The translations under genes and the position numbers were made by a program. From Caldilineaceae bacterium (lineage in GTDB: Bacteria > Chloroflexota > Anaerolineae > Caldilineales > Caldilineaceae): a DNA stretch of 38,796 nucleotides. Each line of letters begins with the position of its first letter. Within the stretch, counting starts at the first letter, position 1. The notes beneath the pieces were generated by a model. The model had not been told where the DNA came from. It searched no databases and saw only the letters and a list, made by a program, of their open reading frames with translations. Of this stretch, positions 14,680 through 23,230 are shown in pieces. The stretch covers positions 1 to 38,796 of the forward strand of contig JAJEDI010000082.1 of NCBI GenBank assembly GCA_022821585.1, in the 5' to 3' direction.

Positions 14680-16461
14680 ATGACAACCGAAGTTGCTGCC
14701 GGCGCTTTTCAGCGCATTGCAAGTGTGGCTGAAGTCACGGAAACGGGGCTGCATACGGTCCAAGTGAACGGGCACGTGATCGTGTTGGTCAATCACGAGG
14801 ACGAGATCTACGCGCTCGACAACCGCTGCCCGCATATGGGGTTTCCCCTGGACAGGGGCAGCGTGCATGATGGGATCCTGACGTGTCACTGGCATCACGC
14901 CCGCTTTGATCTGTGCACGGGGGGTTCTTTCGATCTGTGGGCGGACGACACGCCGAGTTTCCCGGTGGAGGTGCGGAACGGTGATGTGTTTGTCGATGTT
15001 ACGCCGCGGCACGATCCGGTGGAGCACCAGCGCAAGCGGCTGGGCGTCGGGCTGGAGCGCAATCTATCGCTGGTTGTGGCCAAGGCTGCGATCACGATGG
15101 TGGACGAAGCCGGGGACACGCTGTCTCCGTTTGCGGCCGGTCTGGAGTTCGGCGCGCGGTACCGCATGGAGGGTTGGGGGCAGGGGTTGACGATGCTGAC
15201 GTGCTTCCAGAATCTCCTGCCCAGCCTGGGACGTGAGGACAGGGCAAGGGCTCTGGCCCACGGGCTGGCGGCGGTGGCGGCTGATTCGGCTGGCAGCTCG
15301 CCGCGCTTTGTGGTTACGCCTCTGCCGGACGGCAGCCCGGACCTGAAAACGTTGAAGCAGTGGTTCCGCCGCTTCATTCTGGTGCGCGATGCGGAGGGGG
15401 CGGAGCGGTGCATCATTACGGCTTTGCGGGCTGGGGCCGGTCCGCAGGACATGGCGGATATTTTGTTCAGCGCGGCGACGGACTTCCGCTATATCGATGT
15501 CGGCCATCCGCTGGACTTTACCAACAAGGCGTTCGAGGCGCTGGATATCGTAGGTTGGGAGCAGGCGGAACGGGTTTTGACCAGTCTGGTGCCCGGCTAC
15601 GCCTCGGCGCGGCGGATGGAGGAGTCGAACGCGTGGCGCAATCCGATCGATCTGATCGACGTGTTAGGCGATGCGCGGGCGCAGATTGCGGTTGCGCTGG
15701 CCGCGGGCCGGGCGCAGCGGGGCAACTGGGCAGGGCGCGCTGAGATGGTGCAGGTTCTGCTGCAGGATGATCCGCACGCGATCGCTGAGGCGCTGTTGGT
15801 GGCGCTGCGGGGCGGGGCCAGCGAGGTTGAGCTGGCGGGTGCGGTCACCTATGCGGCGGCGCTGCGCATTGCGCGATTCCATACGAGTAACGAGTTTGGC
15901 GACTGGGACACGGCGATGCATACGTTCACGTTCGCCAATGCGGTCCATCAGGGTTTGCGGCGTCTGGAGGGGTACGCGCCGCCGGACGAGTATCAGTTGC
16001 TGCTGCGGGGCGTTTTCGACGCGGCGATGAGCATCTATCTGGACCGTTTTCTGAACATTCCGGCGGCACGGCTGCCGGCCGCCTCAGGCACAAACGGGGC
16101 AGCCCCTTCGTTGCCAGCGCTGGATGACTTGCTGGACCAGCAGCAACAGGTGAACGAGGCGGGCAACGCGGTCGGCAGGTATCTCTTCGAAGGAGGGGGC
16201 GCGGCAGCGCTACGGGCAGAGCTGGGTGCGCTGCTGCTGCGGGAAGACCGCAACTTCCATACGATTCAGTGTGTCGAGGCGGCTTTCCGCCAGCATGATC
16301 TGCTGTCCACCGACGCGGACTCACAGGAGGAGGCAGTGCTGGTGCTGGTGGCTGCGGCCCGCTACCTGGCGGCACACGCGCCGACGATGCGCGCGCAGGG
16401 CCAGACATTCGGCATTGCGCGCCGGCTGCACAGGAACGAGAAGCTGTTTGAAGGTGAGTAG
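14680..16461 (+). CDS. Rieske [2Fe-2S] protein with long unassigned helical C-terminus
   Basis: 593 residues. Residues ~8-105 form a Rieske ferredoxin-type domain with CPH (Cys50, His52) and CHWH (Cys69, His72), the full cluster ligand set. The remaining ~490 residues are mostly Ala/Leu-rich helix. They include the motifs HPLDFTNKAFEALD and HTFTFANAVHQG, whose His residues might bind metal or a cofactor. I do not recognise this part; no mononuclear-iron oxygenase motif (D/NxxHxxxxH) is seen, so it is not a standard ring-hydroxylating oxygenase. ATG 14680 has GAGGAGG six bases upstream. A strong terminator follows at 16494. Confidence 0.8.
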   Translation: MTTEVAAGAFQRIASVAEVTETGLHTVQVNGHVIVLVNHEDEIYALDNRCPHMGFPLDRGSVHDGILTCHWHHARFDLCTGGSFDLWADDTPSFPVEVRNGDVFVDVTPRHDPVEHQRKRLGVGLERNLSLVVAKAAITMVDEAGDTLSPFAAGLEFGARYRMEGWGQGLTMLTCFQNLLPSLGREDRARALAHGLAAVAADSAGSSPRFVVTPLPDGSPDLKTLKQWFRRFILVRDAEGAERCIITALRAGAGPQDMADILFSAATDFRYIDVGHPLDFTNKAFEALDIVGWEQAERVLTSLVPGYASARRMEESNAWRNPIDLIDVLGDARAQIAVALAAGRAQRGNWAGRAEMVQVLLQDDPHAIAEALLVALRGGASEVELAGAVTYAAALRIARFHTSNEFGDWDTAMHTFTFANAVHQGLRRLEGYAPPDEYQLLLRGVFDAAMSIYLDRFLNIPAARLPAASGTNGAAPSLPALDDLLDQQQQVNEAGNAVGRYLFEGGGAAALRAELGALLLREDRNFHTIQCVEAAFRQHDLLSTDADSQEEAVLVLVAAARYLAAHAPTMRAQGQTFGIARRLHRNEKLFEGE

Positions 16462-16493
16462 AACTCACTGCAAGGTGGTGAGGGTATTGGGGG

Positions 16494-16523
16494 AGAGAGG
16501 CGATTTGCCTCTCTTCTCTTTTT
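16494..16523 (+). terminator. Rho-independent terminator after the Rieske gene
   Basis: Stem AGAGAGGC / GCCTCTCT with loop GATTT, then TCTCTTTTT. It lies 33 bases after the Rieske stop. Confidence 0.88.
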
Positions 16524-16572
16524 GCAGGGTTGAAGCAGCGGGTTGGATGACGCCGCCATTTGGGAGGACGAG

Positions 16573-16854
16573 GTGACAGAAAAGATCTTGACGCTGCACC
16601 CGGCTGGAAAGCAGGGCGTGAATATCGATAAGGGCAAGTATTACACGGTGCGAGATGCGATTGAGGCGGCGCTTAAGGCGCAGCCGGGGATTACGTTCAG
16701 TGCGTTGACGGAGGAGGTGGGGCGGCGGATCGGCGACGTCTTTGAGGGCTCGGTAAGCTGGTATGTGGTATCTGTGAAACTGGATCTGGAGGCGCGGGGC
16801 GTGTTGGAACGGGTAGATGGGCGCAGTCCGCAGCGGTTGCAGTTGGTGGAGTAG
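16573..16854 (+). CDS. Small DUF6958-like winged-helix protein
   Basis: 93 residues from the GTG at 16573, which has GGGAGG five bases upstream. A TTG at 16543 is also in frame but lies inside the preceding untranslated DNA. The sequence opens MTEKILTLHPAGKQGVNIDK and has a helix-rich middle. It ends with VSVKLDLEARGVLERVDG, which looks like a winged-helix tail; this matches my memory of the DUF6958 family. The function is unknown; it may bind DNA. The next small gene begins 82 bases later. Confidence 0.65.
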   Translation: MTEKILTLHPAGKQGVNIDKGKYYTVRDAIEAALKAQPGITFSALTEEVGRRIGDVFEGSVSWYVVSVKLDLEARGVLERVDGRSPQRLQLVE

Positions 16855-16936
16855 TTTAGTGCAATGGGAATTGATGAGCAAAGAGACCGATGTTAGATTC
16901 ACCCTGTAGGGCCTACGACTAAGCAACAAGGCAAGT

Positions 16937-17347
16937 ATGGCAACTCTAACATTTGAGGTCCCCGATTCTCTCCTCACACGCGCTCGCGAAACAGCCCAGA
17001 CGCTGGAGCGCCCCTTTGAAGAGATATTGGTTGGGGCATTGGCGGTCGGCCTGCCTGATGTATATGGCGCCCCGGAATCGGTGCGGAATGAGCTACTGGA
17101 GATGACTTTTCTCGACGAAGAAGCTCTTTGGCGGATTGCGAAGGAAGAAATGGCTTCCACAGATCAGAGAGAGCTTCAGGAGCTTCTTGACGTACAACGG
17201 CGCCCCCTTGTCCCGCGAGAAGAGGTGCGCTTGCAGGCGTTGCGAGAAAGTTACGGGAAAGCCATGCTTCGGAAGGCACGTGCTTTTGCGCTATTGAGTT
17301 TGCGCGGCGGTCAGCCGCTACTGGAAGCTCTGGACGTGTCAGATTAG
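16937..17347 (+). CDS. Small RHH-like/orphan-antitoxin-like protein
   Basis: 136 residues. The N-terminus (TLTFEVPDSLLTRARETAQTL) resembles the strand-helix start of ribbon-helix-helix antitoxins. The rest is charged helix: DEEALWRIAKEEM, then RLQALRESYGKAMLRKARAF. Similar proteins without a toxin partner occur widely in Chloroflexota and cyanobacteria. No PIN, MazF or RelE-like gene lies beside it, so a toxin-antitoxin role is not supported. The ATG at 16937 has a weak AAGGCA site. Confidence 0.6.
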   Translation: MATLTFEVPDSLLTRARETAQTLERPFEEILVGALAVGLPDVYGAPESVRNELLEMTFLDEEALWRIAKEEMASTDQRELQELLDVQRRPLVPREEVRLQALRESYGKAMLRKARAFALLSLRGGQPLLEALDVSD

Positions 17348-17362
17348 AACGGATATATTCAT

Positions 17363-17391
17363 CCCGCCAGAAGTCACTGGATACTGGCGGG
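17363..17391 (+). terminator. Hairpin after the RHH-like gene
   Basis: Stem CCCGCCAG / CTGGCGGG with a 13-nt loop, 16 bases after the stop codon. It has no T run, so it could be a Rho-assisted or RNA-stabilising hairpin. Confidence 0.4.
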
Positions 17392-17621
17392 AGGGCACCC
17401 GCCTCAGTCAGACTGATAGATCTCTGCTTCGTCTCCCAGATTCATGGGGCTCTTCAAACATCGTAATGCAGCACGCCGAGCTGGTTTTCCTAGACGGGCG
17501 CGCAGACTAACCAGGGCCTTGGGGTTATTGACGATTCTCTGACCTGGAATTTGCCGGCCAGTCGTGTTGTCGATCCTCGAGGGACACAGAGTTTCACGTA
17601 ATTGCCACGAGTGGGGCAACT

Positions 17622-17722
17622 GCGAGGGCACCCACAAGGGGTGCCCCTACGGGGGTAGGTGGTAGGTCGGCGCTTTTGGGGGCTGCGGGCGAGGGCACCC
17701 ACAAGGGGTGCCCCTACGGGGG
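17622..17722. repeat. Two copies of a palindromic intergenic repeat
   Basis: Near-identical 34-bp copies at 17622-17655 and 17689-17722, 67 bp apart, in direct orientation. Each begins GCGAGGGCACCC, has ACAAG in the middle and ends GGGGTGCCCCTACGGGG. The GGGCACCC / GGGTGCCC arms pair. A more diverged copy lies at 24253-24285. The rest of the 394-bp gap 17348-17741 holds no recognisable gene. Confidence 0.8.
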
Positions 17723-17741
17723 GATGGTCGGGTGGGAGTAA

Positions 17742-19166
17742 ATGCCAAAGGGCGCTAGTTACGATGCCGTTGTTGTCGGGGCCGGGCCGAATGGGTTGGC
17801 GGCAGCGATTACTCTGGCCCGGGCCGGGCGTTCGGTGCTGGTGATCGAAGGCAGGAAGTCGATTGGCGGGGGGAACCGTACTGCCGAGCTCACGCTGCCC
17901 GGCTTCCGACATGACGTGTGTGCTGCGGTGCATCCGCTGGTGCCCGGTTCGCCCTTTTTGCGCGGTTTGCCGCTGGAGCGTTACGGGGTGGAGTGGATCC
18001 AGCCGGAGATTGCGGCGGCGCACCCGCTGGATGACGGCACGGCGGTCGGCTTGTATCGTTCGCTGGCGGAGACTGCGTCGTCGATAGGTGCGGACGGTCT
18101 TAGTTGGGCCCGGCTTTTTGGCCCGATAACGGCTGACTGGGAGAAGCTGGCGCCGATGGTGTTGGGACCGTATCCGGTGGGCGTCGATCTGGCGGCGCTG
18201 GTACGTTTCGGACTTCCCGCGGCGATGCCGGTTCATCTGTTGTCGCGCCTATGTTTTCGTGATGAGCGGGCGAGGGCGCTTTTCGCGGGGCTTGCGGCGC
18301 ACTCCTTTCTCGATTTCAGACAGCCATTTACATCAGCATTCGGCATGTTGTTGGGGATCCTGGCCCATGCGGTCGGGTGGCCGTTTGCGCGCGGCGGGGC
18401 GCAGGCGATTACTGATGCTATGGGTGCGTATCTGCGCGCTCTGGGCGGCGACATCGTTGCGGGCTGGCAGGTGGGGTCGTTGGATGAACTGCCGCCCAGC
18501 CGGACGGTGCTGCTGGATGTGACGCCGAGGCAGGTCTTGCGGCTGGCGGGGACGCGGCTGCCGGCCGCGTACCGGCGCAGACTGGGATGGTTTCGATATG
18601 GCCCGGGTGTGTTCAAGGTGGACTATGCGCTGAGCGAGCCTGTGCCGTGGCGGGCGGAGATTTGCCGCGGCGCGGGCACTGTTCATCTGGGAGGCACGCT
18701 GGCGGAGATCGCGGCTTCGGAAGAGGCGGCGAACGGCGGGCGCATACCGGGACGGCCCTATGTGCTGGCGGCGCAGCACAGCCTGTTTGACGCGACGCGT
18801 GCGCCGGCGGGCAAGCATACGCTGTGGGCTTATTGCCATACGCCGCATGCCTCGACCACTGACATGACGGCAGCGATTGAAGCGCAGATCGAACGGTTTG
18901 CGCCCGGTTTTGGGGACACGGTTCTGGCGCGGGCGGTGATGAACAGCGCCGACTACGAAAGATACAACCCGAACTATGTGGGCGGTGACATCAACAGCGG
19001 CATGCAGGACCTGCGCCAGCTGTGGACGCGGCCTGTATTGCGATTTCCCCCTTACAGCACGCCGGTTCCCGGCCTGTACCTGTGCTCCTCCTCGACGCCG
19101 CCCGGCGGCGGTGTCCACGGCATGTGCGGCTTCCACGCGGCGCGGGCCGCGTTAAGGCGGCTGTAG
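17742..19166 (+). CDS. FAD-dependent oxidoreductase of the phytoene desaturase (CrtI/PYROXD2-like) family
   Basis: 474 residues. The N-terminal dinucleotide fold reads VVVGAGPNGLAAAITLARAG (GAGPNG at 13-18) and continues VLVIEGRKSIGGG. The C-terminus has PGLYLCSSSTPPGGGVHGMCG, the FAD-binding signature of CrtI-like enzymes. Members desaturate or isomerise carotenoids, or act on other polyenes. No phytoene synthase or other carotenoid gene is present here, so a carotenoid role is not shown. The ATG follows a GGGAG site. It converges on the ArsA-like gene with only 32 bases between the two stop codons. Confidence 0.88.
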   Translation: MPKGASYDAVVVGAGPNGLAAAITLARAGRSVLVIEGRKSIGGGNRTAELTLPGFRHDVCAAVHPLVPGSPFLRGLPLERYGVEWIQPEIAAAHPLDDGTAVGLYRSLAETASSIGADGLSWARLFGPITADWEKLAPMVLGPYPVGVDLAALVRFGLPAAMPVHLLSRLCFRDERARALFAGLAAHSFLDFRQPFTSAFGMLLGILAHAVGWPFARGGAQAITDAMGAYLRALGGDIVAGWQVGSLDELPPSRTVLLDVTPRQVLRLAGTRLPAAYRRRLGWFRYGPGVFKVDYALSEPVPWRAEICRGAGTVHLGGTLAEIAASEEAANGGRIPGRPYVLAAQHSLFDATRAPAGKHTLWAYCHTPHASTTDMTAAIEAQIERFAPGFGDTVLARAVMNSADYERYNPNYVGGDINSGMQDLRQLWTRPVLRFPPYSTPVPGLYLCSSSTPPGGGVHGMCGFHAARAALRRL

Positions 19167-19198
19167 GCGTTCTTCGCGGCGTTGGCAGGCCACGCTCC

Positions 19199-20473
19199 TC
19201 AGACCACCTCCCCTTGCAGCCGGGCTTTCAGTTGTGTCCAGGGGCTGCGCTGGAGCGACTCAAGTCCATCTTCGGAATCGCCCTCCTGCTTGCGGAAGAG
19301 GATGTTGAGGCGGTCGCCTTCGTATTTGGCGCCGTCGATTTTGAGTCGTGCCAAGCCGATTGGCAGGGCGATATTGCGCTTCCAGTTGCCGATGCGGACG
19401 ATGAGCTCGTCGACGACGCTGCGGTGCAGGTTGACCTCCTCTTTGGCGACCAGGGGCAGGGCGATGCTGAGGATGTAGTGGCCGTTGCGGGCGAAGATTT
19501 TCTGCGGTTCCCCCTGATAGTAGAGGCGCGTGGGGTCACCTGCGCCGCCCCGCGCCGGTTCGTCTCCGAACAGTGTCGCGGCCATGCGCTGGAGCATTTT
19601 CTGGCCCAGCACCTCTTCTTCGAAGAAGGGAATGCGGGAGATGGGCAGGGGTTGGAATGCTTCTTCTACGAAGTCAAGATTGCGCCGCTGCGCTTCAATC
19701 CAACCACTGAAATAGGCATCTTGAAGTTCCTGCGGGAAGACGCGATTGCAGACAACGGAATCGACGGCATAGCCATAGAGGTTGAGATAGGCATAGGCGC
19801 GCTGCGCTTCCTTTATGACCATCTTTTCCGGGTTGATCACCAGGCGCATACTGCTGACGCTGCTGTCACTGAGGAGGAGGCTGGTACGTTCGAGGACGTT
19901 CACCAGATCTTCGACGCTTTCGAAGAGGTCGTCGTCCGGCAGTGGGATATCGCTCATACGGGACACGATGGGCCGTGCGATCTGGAGTGTGCGGCGTTCA
20001 AAGGGCATGATTTTCTCGATATACCAGCGGGCGATATCGGGAAAACTGAGCAGCTGCAGCGTGGATCCGGTGGGCGCTGCGTCGATGATGATGGTGTCGA
20101 AAGCGCCGCTGTCGGCCAGGTGTGTAATGTGCATGAGGCTGGCGAGTTCCTCCATGCCCGGCAGCACGGAGGTCTCTTCGGCGACCAGGGAATCCATGCC
20201 GCGCCAGGAAAAGAGTACATTCAGGTATTCCTGCACGCGCCCCCAGTATTTGTCCATCTGATGGAGCAGATCGATCTCCTGCCCCCAGAGGTTGGGCGCC
20301 AGTTCGACCAGTTCGCTACCGATGCGGGTGTCGAAGCTGTCGCCGAGGCTATGGGCGGAATCGGTGCTGAGGACGACGGTACGGTAGCCCAGTTCGGCGC
20401 AACGTAACGCGCAGGCCGCGCTGACACTGGTTTTGCCGACTCCGCCTTTCCCGGTATAGAGAAGAATACGCAT
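19199..20473 (-). CDS. ArsA/GET3-family ATPase with HSP20-like C-terminus
   Basis: 424 residues. The deviant Walker A motif GKGGVGKT is at 8-15, followed by the switch-like STDSAHSLGDSF and IIIDAAPTGSTLQLLS. The last ~85 residues (after GDPTRLYYQGEP) have the pattern of the HSP20-like domain found in many bacterial ArsA homologues. Classical ArsA drives arsenite export through ArsB, and GET3 targets tail-anchored proteins. Here no arsB, arsC, arsD or arsR is nearby and the CxxC/Cys metal site of ArsA is not evident, so arsenic transport is not supported. ATG 20473 is preferred because GGAG lies 8 bases upstream; a GTG three codons earlier is also in frame. The SH3b gene lies upstream on the same strand. 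Confidence 0.85.
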   Translation of the reverse strand: MRILLYTGKGGVGKTSVSAACALRCAELGYRTVVLSTDSAHSLGDSFDTRIGSELVELAPNLWGQEIDLLHQMDKYWGRVQEYLNVLFSWRGMDSLVAEETSVLPGMEELASLMHITHLADSGAFDTIIIDAAPTGSTLQLLSFPDIARWYIEKIMPFERRTLQIARPIVSRMSDIPLPDDDLFESVEDLVNVLERTSLLLSDSSVSSMRLVINPEKMVIKEAQRAYAYLNLYGYAVDSVVCNRVFPQELQDAYFSGWIEAQRRNLDFVEEAFQPLPISRIPFFEEEVLGQKMLQRMAATLFGDEPARGGAGDPTRLYYQGEPQKIFARNGHYILSIALPLVAKEEVNLHRSVVDELIVRIGNWKRNIALPIGLARLKIDGAKYEGDRLNILFRKQEGDSEDGLESLQRSPWTQLKARLQGEVV

Positions 20474-20679
20474 CAAAGTCACTCCGTGGATTCGTTTGCG
20501 AGCGGGCGTTGTATTTTTGGTTGATCGTGCACAAAAATAGTACGCCGCACGGCCAAATTGGTTCCCGAAGCTGTCTGAAACCTGGGCGGCCGGTACGGCG
20601 CATTGCTGCTGCAGAGTCTGTTGTGGTGTCTGTGAATCAGATAGTTTTTGTCAGCACCCTCACAAGATCATGGTTGAGG

Positions 20680-22410
20680 TTATCCGGACCTGCGGCTGGC
20701 CTCATCGTTGTTTTCGCCGGTAGTATCTGTCCCGGTGTCCTCTTCGCCTTCGGTGGGGAGGATGTCCGCGAGTACGGCGAGAATCCAGAAGCCATTATCA
20801 AGCTGTAACCATTCTTCGTCGTCAGACCGCTCGACAATGGTTAACTGGGTACCGGCGGGGGCGAAGTCGACAATCGTTGCGTCGAGGCCGGGGCCATCGC
20901 GCAGATTGGCGTCGGTGTTTACGGTTGCGAACAGAACCGGTGTGATCTCTTCGAGCGTGTCCTGCTCGTCTTCGTCGGTCAGGTCATCCTGATCGTCCTC
21001 GTCAGTCTGCGCGTCCTGGTCATCTTCCTCGGTTTGCGTTTCCTGGTCGTCTTCGCCGGGTTGCGCGTCCTCCTCGACTTCGTCGGTCTGTGCGTCCTGG
21101 TCGTCCTCGGTTGCTTCGGCGGAGGCTACAGGCAGGTCAGCGGGGACGTTGGCTACAAGCGCGGCGGCGATCCAGGACCCATCTTCAAGTTGCAGCCACT
21201 CACCGGTTTCATCCTGGGCGACAAGTGTCAGGACCTGGCCTTCATCGGCGCCGTCGACGCGTTCAAAGTCGATTCCCGGCCCGGCGCGCAGGTTGGCGCC
21301 GAGGGGGGCAATGACGACCGGTTGCTGTTGCTCAGCGTCGGCCTCTGTCTGTTCTGTTTCCGTCGTTGTCAGTTCGTCGTCCGTGTCTGGCTGCTCGGTA
21401 TCGGTTTGTTCAGTGTCTTCCTGGGTCTGTTCCGTTGCAGTCTGTTGTTCGTCCGTGTCAGCCTGCTCGGCTTCCGGTTGCTCCGTGCCGGTAGCCGTCA
21501 TTTGATCTGGCCGGGCATCCTCGGTGACGACAGGTACGTCAACCGCTTCAGCGACGAGGGCGACGAAGAGCCAGGCACCGCTTTCGAGCAGATACCATTC
21601 GCCATTGGAGGAAATACCGACGATGGAAGCTTCTTCGCCGAAATTGATTCCACCGACGCGGTCGTGTTCGACGCCGGGGCCGGCCCGCAGGTTGGCGTCG
21701 GCATTGACAGTAGCGCTGACAGGTACGAGTTCCGGCGATGGTGTGTCCGTCTCTTCGCCGGATGTCGGCAAGGGCTCTTGAGACTCTTCGGGGGGTTGCT
21801 GTGTCTCAACGTCTACAATGGAGACCTGATCAAGCGGAACTTCAACGAGGTCGGCGGCGTTAATCCAAGTACCGTCTTCGAGGCGATACCAGTTCCCGGT
21901 GGGATCGCGGCCGTAGACGGTGACCTTGCCACCCGCGGCTACGAGGCCAATGATGTCTGCGTCTTCACTGGGAGAGGAGCGCAAGTCGGCTTGACCAGCC
22001 TCTGAGACTGAGACCGAGACGGAAGTTACAGGAGCGGGGGTCTCATCATCGCCGTCGGAACTTACCGGCTGTTCGGTAGTCGGCGTCGGGGATGGCACAG
22101 GTGGCGGCGTGGCGGTCGGTGGCTCGGGTTCGGGCGTGGAGGTAGGCGCGGTAGACACTGCGGCATCCGGCGTAGGCGTTTCTGTAGCTGCAGGTTCTGA
22201 GGGGGGCTGCACGCCGATACCCGACACCAGTGCATCGGTGAAAGACTGCCACCGTTCACGCAGCACTGGCGGGTTCGTGAAATCCCTTATTGGTGCTGGC
22301 AGAAGCTGGTGAAGATTGGGCGCGAAAAAGCCGGCCAGCAGTGCGAGAATGAGACTGAGCCAGACGATACTTACGAGAACCGCGATGATTCTCTTGAAAA
22401 TTCCTGCCAT
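20680..22410 (-). CDS. Membrane-anchored protein with four SH3b domains and acidic linkers
   Basis: 576 residues. An N-terminal transmembrane helix or uncleaved signal anchor spans about residues 8-30 (IIAVLVSIVWLSLILALLAG). A Pro/Thr/Glu-rich stretch follows. Then come four bacterial SH3 domains, each with a form of the NLRAGPG signature: DLRSSPS, NLRAGPG, NLRAGPG, NLRDGPG, and each with a W.QLEDG.W or similar end. The linkers are very acidic and rich in Asp, Glu, Gln and Thr, with DDQDAQTDE-type repeats. SH3b domains usually bind cell-wall peptides, so an outside-facing wall-binding role is likely. The ATG at 22410 has only a weak GAGAAAAG site, which can pair with an upstream segment (see the leader). 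The ArsA-like gene follows 206 bases downstream. Confidence 0.85.
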   Translation of the reverse strand: MAGIFKRIIAVLVSIVWLSLILALLAGFFAPNLHQLLPAPIRDFTNPPVLRERWQSFTDALVSGIGVQPPSEPAATETPTPDAAVSTAPTSTPEPEPPTATPPPVPSPTPTTEQPVSSDGDDETPAPVTSVSVSVSEAGQADLRSSPSEDADIIGLVAAGGKVTVYGRDPTGNWYRLEDGTWINAADLVEVPLDQVSIVDVETQQPPEESQEPLPTSGEETDTPSPELVPVSATVNADANLRAGPGVEHDRVGGINFGEEASIVGISSNGEWYLLESGAWLFVALVAEAVDVPVVTEDARPDQMTATGTEQPEAEQADTDEQQTATEQTQEDTEQTDTEQPDTDDELTTTETEQTEADAEQQQPVVIAPLGANLRAGPGIDFERVDGADEGQVLTLVAQDETGEWLQLEDGSWIAAALVANVPADLPVASAEATEDDQDAQTDEVEEDAQPGEDDQETQTEEDDQDAQTDEDDQDDLTDEDEQDTLEEITPVLFATVNTDANLRDGPGLDATIVDFAPAGTQLTIVERSDDEEWLQLDNGFWILAVLADILPTEGEEDTGTDTTGENNDEASRRSG

Positions 22411-22411
22411 T

Positions 22412-22531
22412 AAGCTTTTCTCGTCACGTGATTTGAGTGAAATGAATGGAAGAGACCATTCTTCGACCCGACCGATCCGGCCTTCGACTGTAGAGGTCGG
22501 GGGGCGAAGGAGTTTTGCATGAGAAAAGCTT
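22412..22531 (-). promoter_or_regulatory. Leader with a long-range inverted repeat covering the SH3b ribosome site
   Basis: AAGCTTTTCTC at 22412-22422 and GAGAAAAGCTT at 22521-22531 are exact 11-bp complements. On the minus-strand mRNA the 3' arm ends two bases before the start codon and contains the GAGAAAAG ribosome site. Nested inside is a second stem, CCCGACC 22467-22473 with GGTCGGG 22495-22501, extended by CTTCG/CGAAG. A 36-residue open frame starts at 22520 and ends at TAATG, overlapping the SH3b start codon. This could be an RNA switch or translational coupling; it is an inference from sequence only. Confidence 0.4.
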
Positions 22532-22980
22532 CAGTACGGTGCTTACGATATGGCGAAAAGAGAGCCACGGAATATGAAGGGTGGCTCACAGTTGTCCGGC
22601 GGTTTTCCACAGAAATTTAGTGTAGCATAACACGAAATTGTCTACAATTGCGCTATTTTGGTGGGAAATGTCCCAGAAATAGTCAGGTTTTTGCAGGGGG
22701 TGTTGCGCGGGCGCGCTTGTGTTCCGGGTCTTCCCGAAGATTTCATTCTGGGTGGCAACGTATGCGCCGTCTGTAGCTGCGAGGCCGCGGTTATTACCCA
22801 GCGAAGTTGGGCAGGTCGGAATGAATCGCGCGCTTTGGCAAGGAGAAGACTCGATGGATGGCAATTGTCCTGTGGGGGGCCCAATGTATATGGAATGCTA
22901 ACTTAAACGCAACAGAACCGTAACTTTTCGATGCTAATCTATTGTAGAGGGGAGAGCCGCGGATGCACCATCGATAAGGA
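22532..22980. other. Gene-free stretch between SH3b and Crp/Fnr genes
   Basis: About 450 bases between divergent genes, AT-richer than the genes. No convincing coding frame, tRNA or repeat is seen. It should hold the minus-strand promoter of the SH3b gene, which I could not place. Confidence 0.45.
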
Positions 22981-23029
22981 TTCCGTAAGGACGGAAAGTA
23001 TAGAAATCATCGACGAAAACTGCTATACT
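22981..23029 (+). promoter_or_regulatory. Promoter and palindrome upstream of the Crp/Fnr gene
   Basis: TGCTATACT at 23021-23029 is a strong extended -10 element; the -35 region is poor. Just upstream, TTCCGT-AAGG-ACGGAA (22981-22996) is a perfect 6-bp inverted repeat, suitably placed for an activator or repressor. The leader to the start codon is about 200 nt. Confidence 0.5.
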
Positions 23030-23230
23030 GCAGACAGTGTACAGATACTGAATTAGTTATCGGGATGAATCGGAGCAGCTTTTGGAAAATGTGCCATTTG
23101 CGCCACAAGTTTTGTACAGATTTAGCGTGAGCAGTGGCTTTTCTCAGGCGGAAGTGTCCTGTTTCCCCGCCCCAGCTGGAGGCCCGTGTACAGGCCTGAT
23201 ATAGCGGAACAGCCAGAAAGGATGTGATAG

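Noticed and set aside
16573..17347. Toxin-antitoxin pair
   Set aside because: The second protein resembles antitoxin N-termini, but its neighbour shows no toxin fold (PIN, RelE, MazF or HEPN), and they are 82 bases apart with separate starts.
17404..17637. 77-codon minus-strand frame in the gap before the FAD oxidoreductase
   Set aside because: It runs into the palindromic repeat, has no ribosome site, and I could not link it to a family.
19022..20407. 461-codon plus-strand frame opposite the ArsA-like gene
   Set aside because: Low-similarity, acidic sequence that runs out of the FAD oxidoreductase end; the P-loop ATPase on the other strand is the real gene.
22658..22906. 82-codon plus-strand frame between SH3b and Crp/Fnr genes
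   Set aside because: No ribosome site or motif; an overlapping minus-strand frame of similar length shows that both are chance.
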